A DNA stretch of 64,000 nt, taken from Oscillospiraceae bacterium (GTDB lineage: Bacteria; Bacillota; Clostridia; Oscillospirales; Oscillospiraceae). Where the stretch lies: positions 404 to 64,403 of the forward strand of contig CADBCV010000006.1 of NCBI GenBank assembly GCA_902793285.1, given 5' to 3'. The notes below the pieces were generated by a model, which worked only from the letters and a program-made list of their open reading frames with translations, did no database searches and was not told the origin of the DNA. Within the stretch, counting starts at the first letter, position 1. Each line of letters begins with the position of its first letter. The translations under genes were made by a program, and so were the position numbers. Below are positions 33,200 to 41,598 of the stretch, in pieces.

Positions 33200-35149
33200 A
33201 TGAAAAAACGCATACTCAGCTTCCTGCTCGCGGCGCTGATGCTGTTTTCGCTGGCACTCTGCGGAAGCGGCGCGGCCCTCGCCGATGAGGGCACGGATAT
33301 CGACGCCCAGCTCAACCTGATCTTTTCCCAGATCGGAAACCTGCTGCAGCAAAACGGCGAGCTGACCTGGTACTACACTGTTACGGACCTCGACCACAAC
33401 GGCCGTCTGGAGTTCATCGCGGCGGCCCAGCATCCAGAGGACCGCTCCACGAACCTCCACATCTGGGAGGTCACCACGGACAAGACCGCCCTCACCGAGG
33501 ACAGCGTCAGCAAGCAGGCGGAGGAGTCCTTCCCCGACATCCTCACCGACAGCGCGGACACCTATCATGATCTTGCCACTGACTCCTGGTTTTACATGTT
33601 CTATGACAACGTGATCCTCTCCGCGAACGAGGTCTTCACCAGCAAGAGCGCCTACCGGCTCAAGGACGGCGTCATCGGCTACCTCGCCTACGCCGTTGAA
33701 CACACCGTGGTCGAAAACGGCTACCGCAACGTCACCCACATGGACCAGAACGGCAACAGCATCTCGGCCGAGCAGTTTAACGCCGCCGGTGAGGGGGCCT
33801 TCTCCGGCTGCGAGAGAAGCAGCACGAACTTTGACTGGATCACGGCCGCGGACGCAAATTCCCTCGCCCGCCTCGCCGACTGCTACGCGGTCTTCACGGG
33901 AAGGAAGAACGCGCCCCAGTCCTTCCCCGTGCCGAAGCCTGCGGCGCTCGAAAAGCCGGTCGCTACCGCCGCGCCCTCGCCCTCGCCCGCGCAGAATAAC
34001 GACGCCGTGGTCTACCTCTCCGTGACCAAGAACCCCACCAACGAAAACCGCAAGGTCGGCGACACCGCCTACTTTGTCTCCTGTGCCAACGCCTTTGACT
34101 CCCTCACCTGGACCATGGTCGCCCCCGGCGGCGGCGAGTACTCCATCCAGAACTTCCAGAACCTGTACCCCGCGTGCCCTGTCTCCGGCCAGTACAGCAC
34201 GACCCTCTCAATCGGCAAGCTGACCGCCGATCTTAATAGCTGGGGTGCCTATTGCACCTTCAACTACAAGGGTCAGACTGCCCGCACTTCGACGGCGTAC
34301 ATTTATGTCACCCAGCAGCAGGAAAAGAAAAATCCGAGCGGCACCTACTCCGGAAGCGTTGTCGACTGGACCTTCAGCACGGTGACCGTGAGCGTCAACG
34401 GTGTCAATGCCGTGATCCCCTGGGGCCTCTGCGATGTGGAAGGCGATCTCTACTACGGCGCGTCCGCGTCCGTTGTCTATAACGGCAAGGACATCACCTA
34501 CTGCTACATCAAGGGCAGCTATACGCCTGCGCCCACCTACGGCTCCATGAGCGGCACAATATACAGCGACACGGCCTCCACCGTGTATGTGGTACTGCAA
34601 AACGGGTTGGGCCTGCATCTCAACGCCTATCTTGTCAACTGGGTCAGCGGCAGTGTTCTCGACGGTGCGGGCTGCACCGTGTACTACACCGACTATCCGA
34701 GCGGCGACACCGTCTATCAGATCGACGTCTACGGTTACACGCCGCAGCCGGTGTACGGTACGATGAACGGCACAGCCTATGAGGGCGGCGGCGGTTTCGC
34801 CATCTATTTGACGAACGGCAGCCAGGTCTATGTTGACTCGTGGCTCTGCAATGTGGTCGGCACTTTCTACGACGGCGCCGGCTGCGTTGTTGAATACACC
34901 GACTACCCGAGCAGTGACAACATCTATTCGGTCACGATCTACGGCAATCAGGGCCTGGTCGTCGATCCCTATCCCGTCAACAACGACAACGACTATGACT
35001 GGCCCAGCTACGACGATTTTGACTACGAAGACTGGACCGACTACGGCGGCTGGGCAGGCTCCAGCACCGTGACCTGCCCCAACTGCCTGAGCGAGGTCGC
35101 CTCGGCCTACGACAACTGCCCCAACTGCGGCGCCTCACTCTGGAGCTGA
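33200..35149 (+). CDS. Secreted protein with three beta-rich repeats and a C-terminal zinc ribbon
   Basis: This 649-residue protein has a signal peptide (residues 1 to about 28, MKKRILSFLLAALMLFSLAL). A globular region to about 250 follows, then a proline/alanine/serine spacer and an Ig-like segment. Three degenerate repeats of about 70 residues come next; the last two begin YGSMSGTIYSD and YGTMNGTAYEG and share DGAGC and YTDYPS. An Asp/Tyr-rich tail precedes a zinc ribbon with CPNC near residue 627 and CPNC near 642. Zinc ribbons are rare on exported proteins. It shares the TGTGACA promoter architecture of the LysM peptides. Function unknown; surface adhesion or wall binding is plausible. 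Confidence 0.8.
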   Translation: MKKRILSFLLAALMLFSLALCGSGAALADEGTDIDAQLNLIFSQIGNLLQQNGELTWYYTVTDLDHNGRLEFIAAAQHPEDRSTNLHIWEVTTDKTALTEDSVSKQAEESFPDILTDSADTYHDLATDSWFYMFYDNVILSANEVFTSKSAYRLKDGVIGYLAYAVEHTVVENGYRNVTHMDQNGNSISAEQFNAAGEGAFSGCERSSTNFDWITAADANSLARLADCYAVFTGRKNAPQSFPVPKPAALEKPVATAAPSPSPAQNNDAVVYLSVTKNPTNENRKVGDTAYFVSCANAFDSLTWTMVAPGGGEYSIQNFQNLYPACPVSGQYSTTLSIGKLTADLNSWGAYCTFNYKGQTARTSTAYIYVTQQQEKKNPSGTYSGSVVDWTFSTVTVSVNGVNAVIPWGLCDVEGDLYYGASASVVYNGKDITYCYIKGSYTPAPTYGSMSGTIYSDTASTVYVVLQNGLGLHLNAYLVNWVSGSVLDGAGCTVYYTDYPSGDTVYQIDVYGYTPQPVYGTMNGTAYEGGGGFAIYLTNGSQVYVDSWLCNVVGTFYDGAGCVVEYTDYPSSDNIYSVTIYGNQGLVVDPYPVNNDNDYDWPSYDDFDYEDWTDYGGWAGSSTVTCPNCLSEVASAYDNCPNCGASLWS

Positions 35150-35154
35150 CGGCG

Positions 35155-35188
35155 TGTGACACTTGTGTGACAGAAGCCGTGCTATACT
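35155..35188 (+). promoter_or_regulatory. TGTGACA direct-repeat promoter 2
   Basis: TGTGAC lies at 35155-35160 and 35166-35171, then eleven bases, then TATACT (35183-35188). Heptamers and 4-bp spacing are identical to promoter 1. It drives LysM peptide 2, whose ATG is about 32 bases after the likely start of transcription. Confidence 0.85.
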
Positions 35189-35225
35189 GTGCACACAAAC
35201 AAAAAAGAAACGGAGGAATTTCAAT

Positions 35226-35438
35226 ATGAATCTCAACAAAGTTGCCATGAGCGATGACCAGCTCGATCAAGTCAGCGGCGGCACCATGATCCCCCACCAG
35301 ATCCAGCCCGGCGAGAGCCTGGATATGATCGTGGCGAAGTACCACAACCGCTTCACCAAGGCCCAGCTTGCCCAGTGGAACAACATGAGCGAGAATGGCA
35401 CCCTGAAGGCCGGCGAGACTCTCAAGATCTACTTCTGA
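35226..35438 (+). CDS. Double-glycine-leader LysM peptide 2
   Basis: This 70-residue protein has the leader MNLNKVAMSDDQLDQVSGG with GG at 18-19 and the same spacing of hydrophobic and acidic residues as peptide 1. The mature 51 residues are one LysM domain (HQIQPGESLDMIVAKYHNRF, LKAGETLKIYF) with no cysteine. GGAGGAATTTCAAT precedes the ATG. A terminator follows at once, so it is monocistronic. It lies between the secreted repeat protein and a VanX-like dipeptidase. Confidence 0.87.
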   Translation: MNLNKVAMSDDQLDQVSGGTMIPHQIQPGESLDMIVAKYHNRFTKAQLAQWNNMSENGTLKAGETLKIYF

Positions 35439-35446
35439 ACCAAAGC

Positions 35447-35482
35447 AAAAACCCGACACGCCATGCGGCGTGCCGGGTTTTC
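35447..35482 (+). terminator. Terminator of LysM peptide 2
   Basis: ACCCGACACGCC pairs with GGCGTGCCGGGT (one mismatch) around ATGC, with flanking A and T runs. Confidence 0.8.
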
Positions 35483-35508
35483 CAATCTCACTTTTGCGAG
35501 GTGCGCGG

Positions 35509-36165
35509 ATGCGAACAGATTATACCGACGAGACCATGAACCCCGCGGGCTTTGTCCTGCTGGCCGATTACGTCCCCCATATCGTCCAGGAGATCCGCTA
35601 TTACTCCACCTATAACTTCATCGGCGAGCGCATCGACGGCTACGAGGAGCCCTGCGCCATCCTGAGCATCGAGGCCGCCCGGGCGCTCAAGGCCGCCAGC
35701 AGCGAGCTCATGGTCCAGGGCTACCGGCTCAAGGTCTTCGACGCCTACCGCCCCGCCTGCGCCGTCAAGCACTTCGTCCTCTGGGGGATCGAGGATCAGG
35801 ACGTGCGCATGAAGCCCTATTTCTACCCGACGCTCGAAAAGCAGGAGCTCTTCGCGCGGGGCTATATCGCCAAGCAGTCCAGCCACAGCCGGGGCAGCGC
35901 CGTGGATCTCACCCTCCTCGACATGAAGACGGGCAAAGAACTCGACATGGGCAGCCCCTTCGATCTCTTTTCCGAGGCGTCCCACCCGGACTTCCGGGGC
36001 ATCACCCAGGAGCAGTATGAAAACCGTATGCTCCTGCGCGGCGTCATGATCCGAAACGGCTTTCAGCCCATCGACTGCGAGTGGTGGCACTTCTCCTTAA
36101 AGCATGAGCCCTACCCCGACACCTATTTTAATTTCCCCGTCTCCTCGGCCTACCTGAGACGGTGA
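35509..36165 (+). CDS. D-alanyl-D-alanine dipeptidase (VanX-like, M15D)
   Basis: This 218-residue zinc peptidase has the VanX signature. The catalytic arginine is in VFDAYRPACAV, zinc ligands are in SSHSRGSAVDLTLLD, and the base plus third ligand are in DCEWWHFSL. It hydrolyses D-Ala-D-Ala or related muropeptide dipeptides. There is no vanA/vanH ligase or regulator nearby, so resistance is not implied; cell-wall recycling is more likely. The ATG at 35509 has GAGGTG seven bases upstream and no signal peptide. Its position next to a LysM peptide supports a wall theme. Confidence 0.88.
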   Translation: MRTDYTDETMNPAGFVLLADYVPHIVQEIRYYSTYNFIGERIDGYEEPCAILSIEAARALKAASSELMVQGYRLKVFDAYRPACAVKHFVLWGIEDQDVRMKPYFYPTLEKQELFARGYIAKQSSHSRGSAVDLTLLDMKTGKELDMGSPFDLFSEASHPDFRGITQEQYENRMLLRGVMIRNGFQPIDCEWWHFSLKHEPYPDTYFNFPVSSAYLRR

Positions 36166-36246
36166 TCGATCCCCTCAGCGCCGCAGTACGTTGTAACAAT
36201 ATCTGTCATCTCCTAATAATAGATCGCGGTAAAACGTTCGTCCACT

Positions 36247-36838
36247 CCGTAGGGGCGCCCGCAAGCCCGCGATCCGGTACAGGCGTACCACGATGCGCGA
36301 ATGCTGCCGCATCACCGTAGGGGAGGGGCTTGCCCCTCCCGCGCACGGAAAGCGACGTTTTTCCCCCGCGCCCGGGCGAACAGGTAAAACCGACATGGTG
36401 CCCCCGGGCCGCCGAGGGCGTCGGCCCCTACGGAGCGGACGGACATTTTTGCCGTTTTATCGCACATATCTAATGCGGTGAGGTTTCGGGCGGGGCGAGC
36501 CGCCGCCCCTACGGCGTGGTCGGACATTTTGCTTCTCTACGCACATTCTCGATGTGATTGGGTTTTGGACGCTCCCGCAAGGCCCCCTTGCCTAAAGGGG
36601 GCTGGCACCAGTGCGCACACTGGTGACTGGGGGATACCATTCTTGCAAGCCGCTCAAAAGGACGCACATTCTGTATCCCTCCGTCAGCTCGCAGGCTCGC
36701 TGCCACCCCGCAGCGCCTGTCGTAGGGGCCGACGCCCTCGGCGGCCCGCGCGGGGAAACCGACGGTTATGCTCCGCGCCCGGGCGAATGCGTAAAACCAA
36801 CATGGTACCGCCGGGCGAATGATATCCGCCCCTACGGT
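36247..36838. repeat. Repeat-filled intergenic region
   Basis: The 700-base gap between the dipeptidase and nitroreductase genes contains at least six copies of the CGTAGGGG family. They start near 36247, 36308, 36401, 36491, 36722 and 36810, in both orientations, with inner arms of three types. A CCCCCTTGCCTAAAGGGGGC/CACCAGTG...CACTGGTG element lies at about 36585-36635. I see no credible gene. Confidence 0.75.
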
Positions 36839-36870
36839 AACTTTTTTATTCGGAATTAGTATGAATTACT

Positions 36871-37539
36871 TCACGCCCAGGTGAAATTGTCCCGCCCGGC
36901 GCCGAGCTCGAAATGGCACTTCACGATACCGAGATCGATTTTGAGGCAGGAGCCGATGAGCCCCGCCTTTGCGGACACGCGATTGCCGTCGAGAAGCTCA
37001 AAGCGGAACTTCTGCTGGTTCACGGCGGTCGGGGCCAGCAGCGCCGCCTCCACGCCGTTATGGAACCAGGCGGGGGCGCTCTCGCCGGCGTTGCTGACAG
37101 CTTGCGCGCTCTTGCCCCGGTGGGGGACGCCCTGCGTCTTGCCGTAGCCCAGGGCGATGAGGATGACCTCCCTCTCGTCCGGCCCGAGGTTTGCCGCGCT
37201 CTTGCCGTGGGTCAGCGCGGCCCAGCAGGTGTTGAGCCCCAGCTCCTGCGCCTTCAAAACCAGCTTCTCCCCGTAGTAGCCGCAGCGCTCCTCCAGATCG
37301 TCCGCCCTCTTGCCGATCAGGGCGATGTAGTTTTCGCAGTTTTCAAAGCGGCCGTAGTGGGCCATGCGGGAATTGAAGCACACGGGCTCGTCATAGAAAA
37401 TCTGGATGTGCAGCCCGCCCTCGCGGTTGAGCGCCTCGGCGCAGGCGTCAAGCTCCCGGCGCAGCTCCCCCGGGATCGCCTTGCTCAAATACTGTCTTAC
37501 GCTGTGGCGCGCGCGGATAAGCTCCATCATGTCGCTCAT
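36871..37539 (-). CDS. Nitroreductase-family protein
   Basis: This 222-residue FMN-dependent nitroreductase fold protein starts MSDMMELIRARHSVRQYLSK, the typical RxSxR FMN-contacting element. It continues with YYGEKLVLKAQELGLNTCWA and the C-terminal VIALGYG-like LIALGYGKTQ. The family reduces nitro compounds, quinones or enoates with NAD(P)H. AAGGAGGGG precedes the ATG. The substrate is unknown. Confidence 0.85.
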   Translation of the reverse strand: MSDMMELIRARHSVRQYLSKAIPGELRRELDACAEALNREGGLHIQIFYDEPVCFNSRMAHYGRFENCENYIALIGKRADDLEERCGYYGEKLVLKAQELGLNTCWAALTHGKSAANLGPDEREVILIALGYGKTQGVPHRGKSAQAVSNAGESAPAWFHNGVEAALLAPTAVNQQKFRFELLDGNRVSAKAGLIGSCLKIDLGIVKCHFELGAGRDNFTWA

Positions 37540-37613
37540 GTTTACCCCTCCTTGCGGTATGTTTTATTACAGGCTACCGCAGATCCCGGCGCTTGTCAAT
37601 AAGAGATTCCTTC

Positions 37614-38537
37614 TCAGCGCGCGGGATCGTCAAAAAAGCGCATCCCCCGGGGGACGATCAGGCGCAGCGCGCCGGGGACCAGCTTCATATCGACACTCTT
37701 TGCGTACTGGGCCTCGCCGTCGATGTTCACAACGCTCTCCCGCTCAAATTCAATGTGTACGCTCTCCCCGTGCAGGTGGGTGATGATCTCCGGGTGGCGG
37801 TCCGCCCTTCCTGCGGCGTAGTCCCCGATCGCCCGGGCGAGCGTGAAAAGGCTCACGCCCTTCGCGGCATAGATGTCCAGCACGCCGTCGTCCGGTCGGG
37901 CGCTCAGGCTGGGGTTGAAGCCGCCCCCGTAATAGCGCCCGTTGCAGACGCAAAGGAGCGCGTGCTCCCCCTCGGCACGGTAGTCCCCGATCTGCACCGC
38001 CATGCGCTGGTTGACGCCCTTTAAAATGTTGACCACCGCGGAGGTGATGTAAGCCCGCTTCCCGCCAAGGAGGGGGAGGGCGCTGTAGGCGTGGACGCCG
38101 ACGCCGATGCGCGCATCGATGCCGACCGAGCAGATGTTCGCGCTCCAGCGGCCGTTGCAGTTGATAAGGTCGATGGGGTGCTCCGTGCCGGCGAGCAGGG
38201 CGTCGAGATCCCGGTACAGGCCCTGCTCCTCCCCGAACATGCGGCAGAAGTCGTTGCCGGTCCCGGTGGGGAAGGGGCACACGGCTGTGTTCTCAAGCAG
38301 GGCCGCGCCGCACACGCACTCGTTGAAGGTCCCGTCGCCCCCGCAGGCATAGACGCGCAGCCGATCGCACACCGCGGCGTCCTCCCGGACCTTGTCCGCC
38401 GCGTCCATCGGGGCGCGGGTCACATAGACCTCGTATGCATCAGCCCGGTTTGCAAACGCCGCCCGCACAGCCCGGGTCACGTCGGCGCTCTTGTCCGCGC
38501 CGCCGGCCACGGGATTCACGATAAAAAGATGCTTCAT
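37614..38537 (-). CDS. Diacylglycerol kinase-family lipid kinase (YegS-like)
   Basis: This 307-residue protein has the diacylglycerol-kinase catalytic domain: IVNPVAGG near the start, the nucleotide loop ACGGDGTFNECVCG, and PTGTGNDFCRMFG. The C-terminal beta domain has YYGGGFNPSLSARPDDGVLD and FERESVVNIDGE. It phosphorylates a membrane lipid. The start at 38537 (MKHLFIVNP) is preferred over a longer frame running into the transporter gene; it begins 22 bases after that gene's stop, so the two form an operon. Confidence 0.88.
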   Translation of the reverse strand: MKHLFIVNPVAGGADKSADVTRAVRAAFANRADAYEVYVTRAPMDAADKVREDAAVCDRLRVYACGGDGTFNECVCGAALLENTAVCPFPTGTGNDFCRMFGEEQGLYRDLDALLAGTEHPIDLINCNGRWSANICSVGIDARIGVGVHAYSALPLLGGKRAYITSAVVNILKGVNQRMAVQIGDYRAEGEHALLCVCNGRYYGGGFNPSLSARPDDGVLDIYAAKGVSLFTLARAIGDYAAGRADRHPEIITHLHGESVHIEFERESVVNIDGEAQYAKSVDMKLVPGALRLIVPRGMRFFDDPAR

Positions 38538-38559
38538 TCTCTCTTTCACTCTCTTTTGC

Positions 38560-40047
38560 TTAGCGCCTGAGCCCCGCGTTCTGCGGGTTCCAGAGCGCGT
38601 CGTAGGCAAAGCCCGTCACCTTCTCCAGAGCTGCCTTCTCCGCATCCGCGGCAACCGTCTTCTCGTCCCCGCGCCGGCGGGCGATATCTCTCTGGACCAT
38701 GTCAAACTCCTGGCCGGTGATGGGGAAGAAGAGGTTTACGACGATCAACAGCGCGGTCAAAATCGCCGGGGCGAGTACGAAGATGAGCGCGATGCCCCGC
38801 TGCGTGAAGGCACTCTGTCTCACGCCGGCGCTCGCCAGCACCTCGTCATACCCGACGGCGGCGAGCAGAAAGCCGATCAGCGCCGCCGAGAGACCCGAGG
38901 AGACCTTGCGGATAAAAGTCGCCATGCTGGAGACGACGCCGGGTCTGCGCACGGAGGTGATGAGCTCGTCCACGTCCGTCATGTCCGCCATCACCGCAAA
39001 GATCCCCGTGAGGCAGCCGGCGTTGCCGAAGCCCACCAGGGCCGTGAGAGCGAGGATCGGGACAAGGCTTGCCCCCTCATGGGAGAAGAAATAGAGCCCC
39101 GCAATGCCGAGCAGACGCGCCGGCGCGCCGATCATGATGGCCTGCTTTTTGGATGTGCGGCTCATGATCGGGCCGAACACCGCCATGCCGAGAAGCTGCG
39201 AGAGCATGAGCGCCGCCATCACATAGGTGAAGTAGCCGTTCTGATAGGCGTTCAGCACATCGTCCACGTAGTACACCGCCATGCCGGAGATGAAGTCCAT
39301 CCCGCACTGACCGAAGAGATAGAGCCCCAGAAACAGGCGGAAGGAGCGGTTTTTGAACACGCTGACGGCCTGGGGAACGCTCTCCCTCATGCCGGATCTG
39401 ACGGGCAGCTTCTGCTTTTCCCAGGTGCCGAAGAAGACCGCGATGGACGTGAGGAAGAACAGCACCCCGAACAGAAGCGCGCAGCGGAAGTAGGCGGCGG
39501 GGTCGAGGTTATCTTTGATCATGAGCGTCGGCACGATGCCGCAGACCATGGCCCCGAGCGTGGACCACACCATGCGCATGTTGGAAAAGCGCGAGCGCAT
39601 CGCGTAGTCGTCCATCATGTCGGGCAGAAGCCCGTTATAGGGGACGGAGAAGACCGTGAAACCCGTGCTGAAAAGGCAGTACATCACAATATAGAAGAGA
39701 TACATCACCGTGACGGACGGCGTGGAAACCCGCAGCCACATCATGACAAAGGTTACCGCGGAGGCGATGCTGCCGATGAGGATATAGAGCCTTTTCGCCC
39801 CAAACCGGGACACGGTGCGGTCTGTGATGTTGCCCATGATGGGGTCCGTGATCGCGTCCCAGATCTTGCCCACCAGGGGGATCGTCCCCGCGAGGGCCGT
39901 GGGCATCCCGAGCGCTTTCGTGAGGAACACTGCAAAGAAGGAATTGATGATGACAAAGCATCCGCCGCCGAAAAATTCACCGATGCCGTACAGGACTCTG
40001 CTGAAGAAGCCGTAGCTTGGATTTCTGCCGCTGATTTTCTCGTTCAT
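38560..40047 (-). CDS. GPH-family (melibiose-type) sugar:cation symporter
   Basis: This 495-residue, twelve-helix major facilitator of the glycoside-pentoside-hexuronide family has the family motif IWDAITDPIMGNITDRT. FTVFSVPYNGLLPDMMDDY and MADMTDVDELITSVRRPGVV are also present. GGGAGGAAAG precedes the ATG at 40047. The sugar is not deducible; no hydrolase is adjacent. Confidence 0.88.
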   Translation of the reverse strand: MNEKISGRNPSYGFFSRVLYGIGEFFGGGCFVIINSFFAVFLTKALGMPTALAGTIPLVGKIWDAITDPIMGNITDRTVSRFGAKRLYILIGSIASAVTFVMMWLRVSTPSVTVMYLFYIVMYCLFSTGFTVFSVPYNGLLPDMMDDYAMRSRFSNMRMVWSTLGAMVCGIVPTLMIKDNLDPAAYFRCALLFGVLFFLTSIAVFFGTWEKQKLPVRSGMRESVPQAVSVFKNRSFRLFLGLYLFGQCGMDFISGMAVYYVDDVLNAYQNGYFTYVMAALMLSQLLGMAVFGPIMSRTSKKQAIMIGAPARLLGIAGLYFFSHEGASLVPILALTALVGFGNAGCLTGIFAVMADMTDVDELITSVRRPGVVSSMATFIRKVSSGLSAALIGFLLAAVGYDEVLASAGVRQSAFTQRGIALIFVLAPAILTALLIVVNLFFPITGQEFDMVQRDIARRRGDEKTVAADAEKAALEKVTGFAYDALWNPQNAGLRR

Positions 40048-40253
40048 ACTTTCCTCCCGTTTTTGGTCACCTCTAAATCCTCCTGCCCGGTGCTGCGCCG
40101 GATCTTTTGCCCCGGCTTTTCGTGCAAAAAACTTGAAAGCCACAAAGGATTCCTGCGTTTTTTGCCCTTCAATCTGAGACAAAATCTCTCGACGCATCAC
40201 CAGACCCGCGTTTTTAGAGGCGCCCTTTTGAAGAAATTCGCCATAACATGGTA

Positions 40254-40282
40254 ATTCTATCAGAGATCGTCCCATTCATCAA
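40254..40282 (-). promoter_or_regulatory. Promoter of the GPH transporter-lipid kinase operon
   Basis: TTGATG (40277-40282) and TAGAAT (40254-40259) are spaced 17 bp apart, giving a leader of about 200 nt. The rest of the 360-base gap before the next gene shows a short GAGA-N5-TCTC dyad but no gene. Confidence 0.65.
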
Positions 40283-40407
40283 CCGTAAATTCTCCGAAAA
40301 AAAGCCGGCTTTTCCCTTGAATTTTTTGTAGGAATATGGTCGCATTTGGGCGCGAGGGAATGTATAATGCTTGCATCGGAATCCAATTGCGCTTGGGAGT
40401 GTGACCG

Positions 40408-40911
40408 ATGCCGAAAGTATCCTCCAGACCGGATAAGACCATGTATATGCTTGTCCGGGAAGAGCTTGGGCTCACCCGGGAAAAGGCGAGTGAGCTGATC
40501 ACGGGCCAGATCATCTCCGCCGACCGCCTCGAAAAGATCGAAAACCGCCGCCTCACGGCCCGGCCGGATGAGATCCTCGCCCTCGCGGAGGCGTATAAGG
40601 CCCCCGCTATCATCAATTACTACTGCACGCACGACTGTGAGATCGGCGGCGCCTATATCCAGGAGATCAAGCCGAAGCAGCTTTCCCAGATCGCCATTGA
40701 GACGCTCAATTCCCTCAACAAGCTCTCCCAGGTCAAGGAGCGGCTTCTTGAAATCGTGGAGGACGGCGTCATCTCCGAGGATGAGTATGAGGATTTCTGT
40801 GAAATCAAGGACAATCTGGACAAGATGGCCCGCGCGGTGGAAAGTTTGCAGCTCTGGGTGAATGAGAGCGCTGCGAAGGGAAATCTCGATATTACGGCGG
40901 TATCTCGCTGA
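40408..40911 (+). CDS. XRE-like helix-turn-helix protein with helical C-terminus
   Basis: This 167-residue protein has an N-terminal Cro/C1-type helix-turn-helix variant (MLVREELGLTREKASELITG, ISADRLEKIENRRLTARPDE) and a central NYYCTHDCEIG. A C-terminal amphipathic helical region is likely to form a coiled coil (LNSLNKLSQVKERLLEIVED, LDKMARAVESLQLWV). A TATAAT at 40363-40368 lies upstream. Similar proteins are widespread hypothetical regulators in Oscillospiraceae-like genomes; the target is unknown. Confidence 0.75.
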   Translation: MPKVSSRPDKTMYMLVREELGLTREKASELITGQIISADRLEKIENRRLTARPDEILALAEAYKAPAIINYYCTHDCEIGGAYIQEIKPKQLSQIAIETLNSLNKLSQVKERLLEIVEDGVISEDEYEDFCEIKDNLDKMARAVESLQLWVNESAAKGNLDITAVSR

Positions 40912-40973
40912 AAACGGAGAAATAAGCTGTTTATCCCGCGGATTTAACAGTTTATGATAGTCGTGCCATCCTG

Positions 40974-40979
40974 TATAAT
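40974..40979 (+). promoter_or_regulatory. -10 box of the non-coding transcript
   Basis: A perfect TATAAT with a weak TTTATG box 17 bp upstream and no downstream open frame. Confidence 0.5.
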
Positions 40980-40984
40980 GGGAT

Positions 40985-41216
40985 CACGACGAATACGGAA
41001 CCAAGGCGCCGGCTTCGTCGGAAAGACCGGGCGAATAAGACGCCTTCCACATCTGGCCGAACGGCCGCGCGCAACCCCTTCCCCCGCATAAGATACAGCA
41101 ACCATACCCGCCTCAAGCGGATTCTTACGCGCTGCCAAGGAGAGCTACGCTGGCTCATTTGGCAGGAATCCGAAATGGGGCAAAAAAATCAGGAGATGTC
41201 AAATCTCCTGATTTTT
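40985..41216 (+). ncRNA. Candidate structured non-coding RNA of unknown class
   Basis: A TATAAT box is followed by about 230 bases without an open frame that end at a perfect terminator (AAAAATCAGGAGAT/ATCTCCTGATTTTT, 41184-41216). Inside, AAGGCG pairs with CGCCTT (about 41004-41060). A 3' domain pairs CGGATTC with GAATCCG and then CTGCCAA with TTGGCAG, leaving a 7-nt bulge. The next gene downstream is on the opposite strand, so this is not a riboswitch for it. It could be a 6S-like or other small RNA; I cannot match it to a named family. Confidence 0.5.
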
Positions 41217-41240
41217 ATTTTCCGCATCGCGGAGATAAAA

Positions 41241-41266
41241 AACCGCCGGGGCTTGCCCCGGCGGTT
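41241..41266 (-). terminator. Terminator of LysM peptide 3
   Basis: A perfect 12-bp stem AACCGCCGGGGC/GCCCCGGCGGTT is followed on the minus strand by TTTTTATC. Confidence 0.85.
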
Positions 41267-41273
41267 CACGCTT

Positions 41274-41510
41274 TCAGCGGACGCGGATAACCTGGCCGAC
41301 GGAAATGACGTCGGGATTCTTGATGCTGGGGTTGAGAGACAGGATCTGGCTCAGGGGAACCTGGGCGCGCCAGGCGATCTCAGACAGGGTGTCCTTGGAG
41401 ACAACGCGGTAGTAGATCGCAGAGCCTTCCTGCCAGAAGGTGCCGCCGGCGCCGCCGCCGGTCACGTTTTCGACTTCCTGCTCGTTGAGGACTTTCTTTT
41501 CTTCAGACAT
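41274..41510 (-). CDS. Double-glycine-leader LysM peptide 3
   Basis: This 78-residue protein has the leader MSEEKKVLNEQEVENVTGG with GG again exactly at 18-19 and hydrophobic residues at 8, 13 and 16. The mature 59 residues start with a Gly-rich stretch and contain one LysM domain (YRVVSKDTLSEIAWRAQVPL, ILSLNPSI, VISVGQVIRVR); no cysteine. AAAAAGGAG precedes the ATG. It is monocistronic, has its own TGTGACA promoter and terminator, and faces the candidate ncRNA. Confidence 0.87.
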   Translation of the reverse strand: MSEEKKVLNEQEVENVTGGGAGGTFWQEGSAIYYRVVSKDTLSEIAWRAQVPLSQILSLNPSIKNPDVISVGQVIRVR

Positions 41511-41564
41511 GATTTCATTCTCCTTTTTCATTTTATTTGTGCCTGCTTTGCTGCTTGCAGGCAT

Positions 41565-41598
41565 ATCATACCAGGGCTTCCGTCACAGAAGTGTCACA
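41565..41598 (-). promoter_or_regulatory. TGTGACA direct-repeat promoter 3
   Basis: On the minus strand TGTGAC occurs at 41598-41593 and 41587-41582, followed by eleven bases and TATGAT (41570-41565). The spacing is identical to promoters 1 and 2. A GCCTGC/GCAGGC hairpin follows in the short leader. Confidence 0.85.

Noticed and set aside
35509..36165. Vancomycin resistance gene vanX
   Set aside because: The catalytic motifs match, but there is no D-Ala-D-Lac ligase, dehydrogenase or VanRS nearby; a wall-recycling dipeptidase is the simpler reading.
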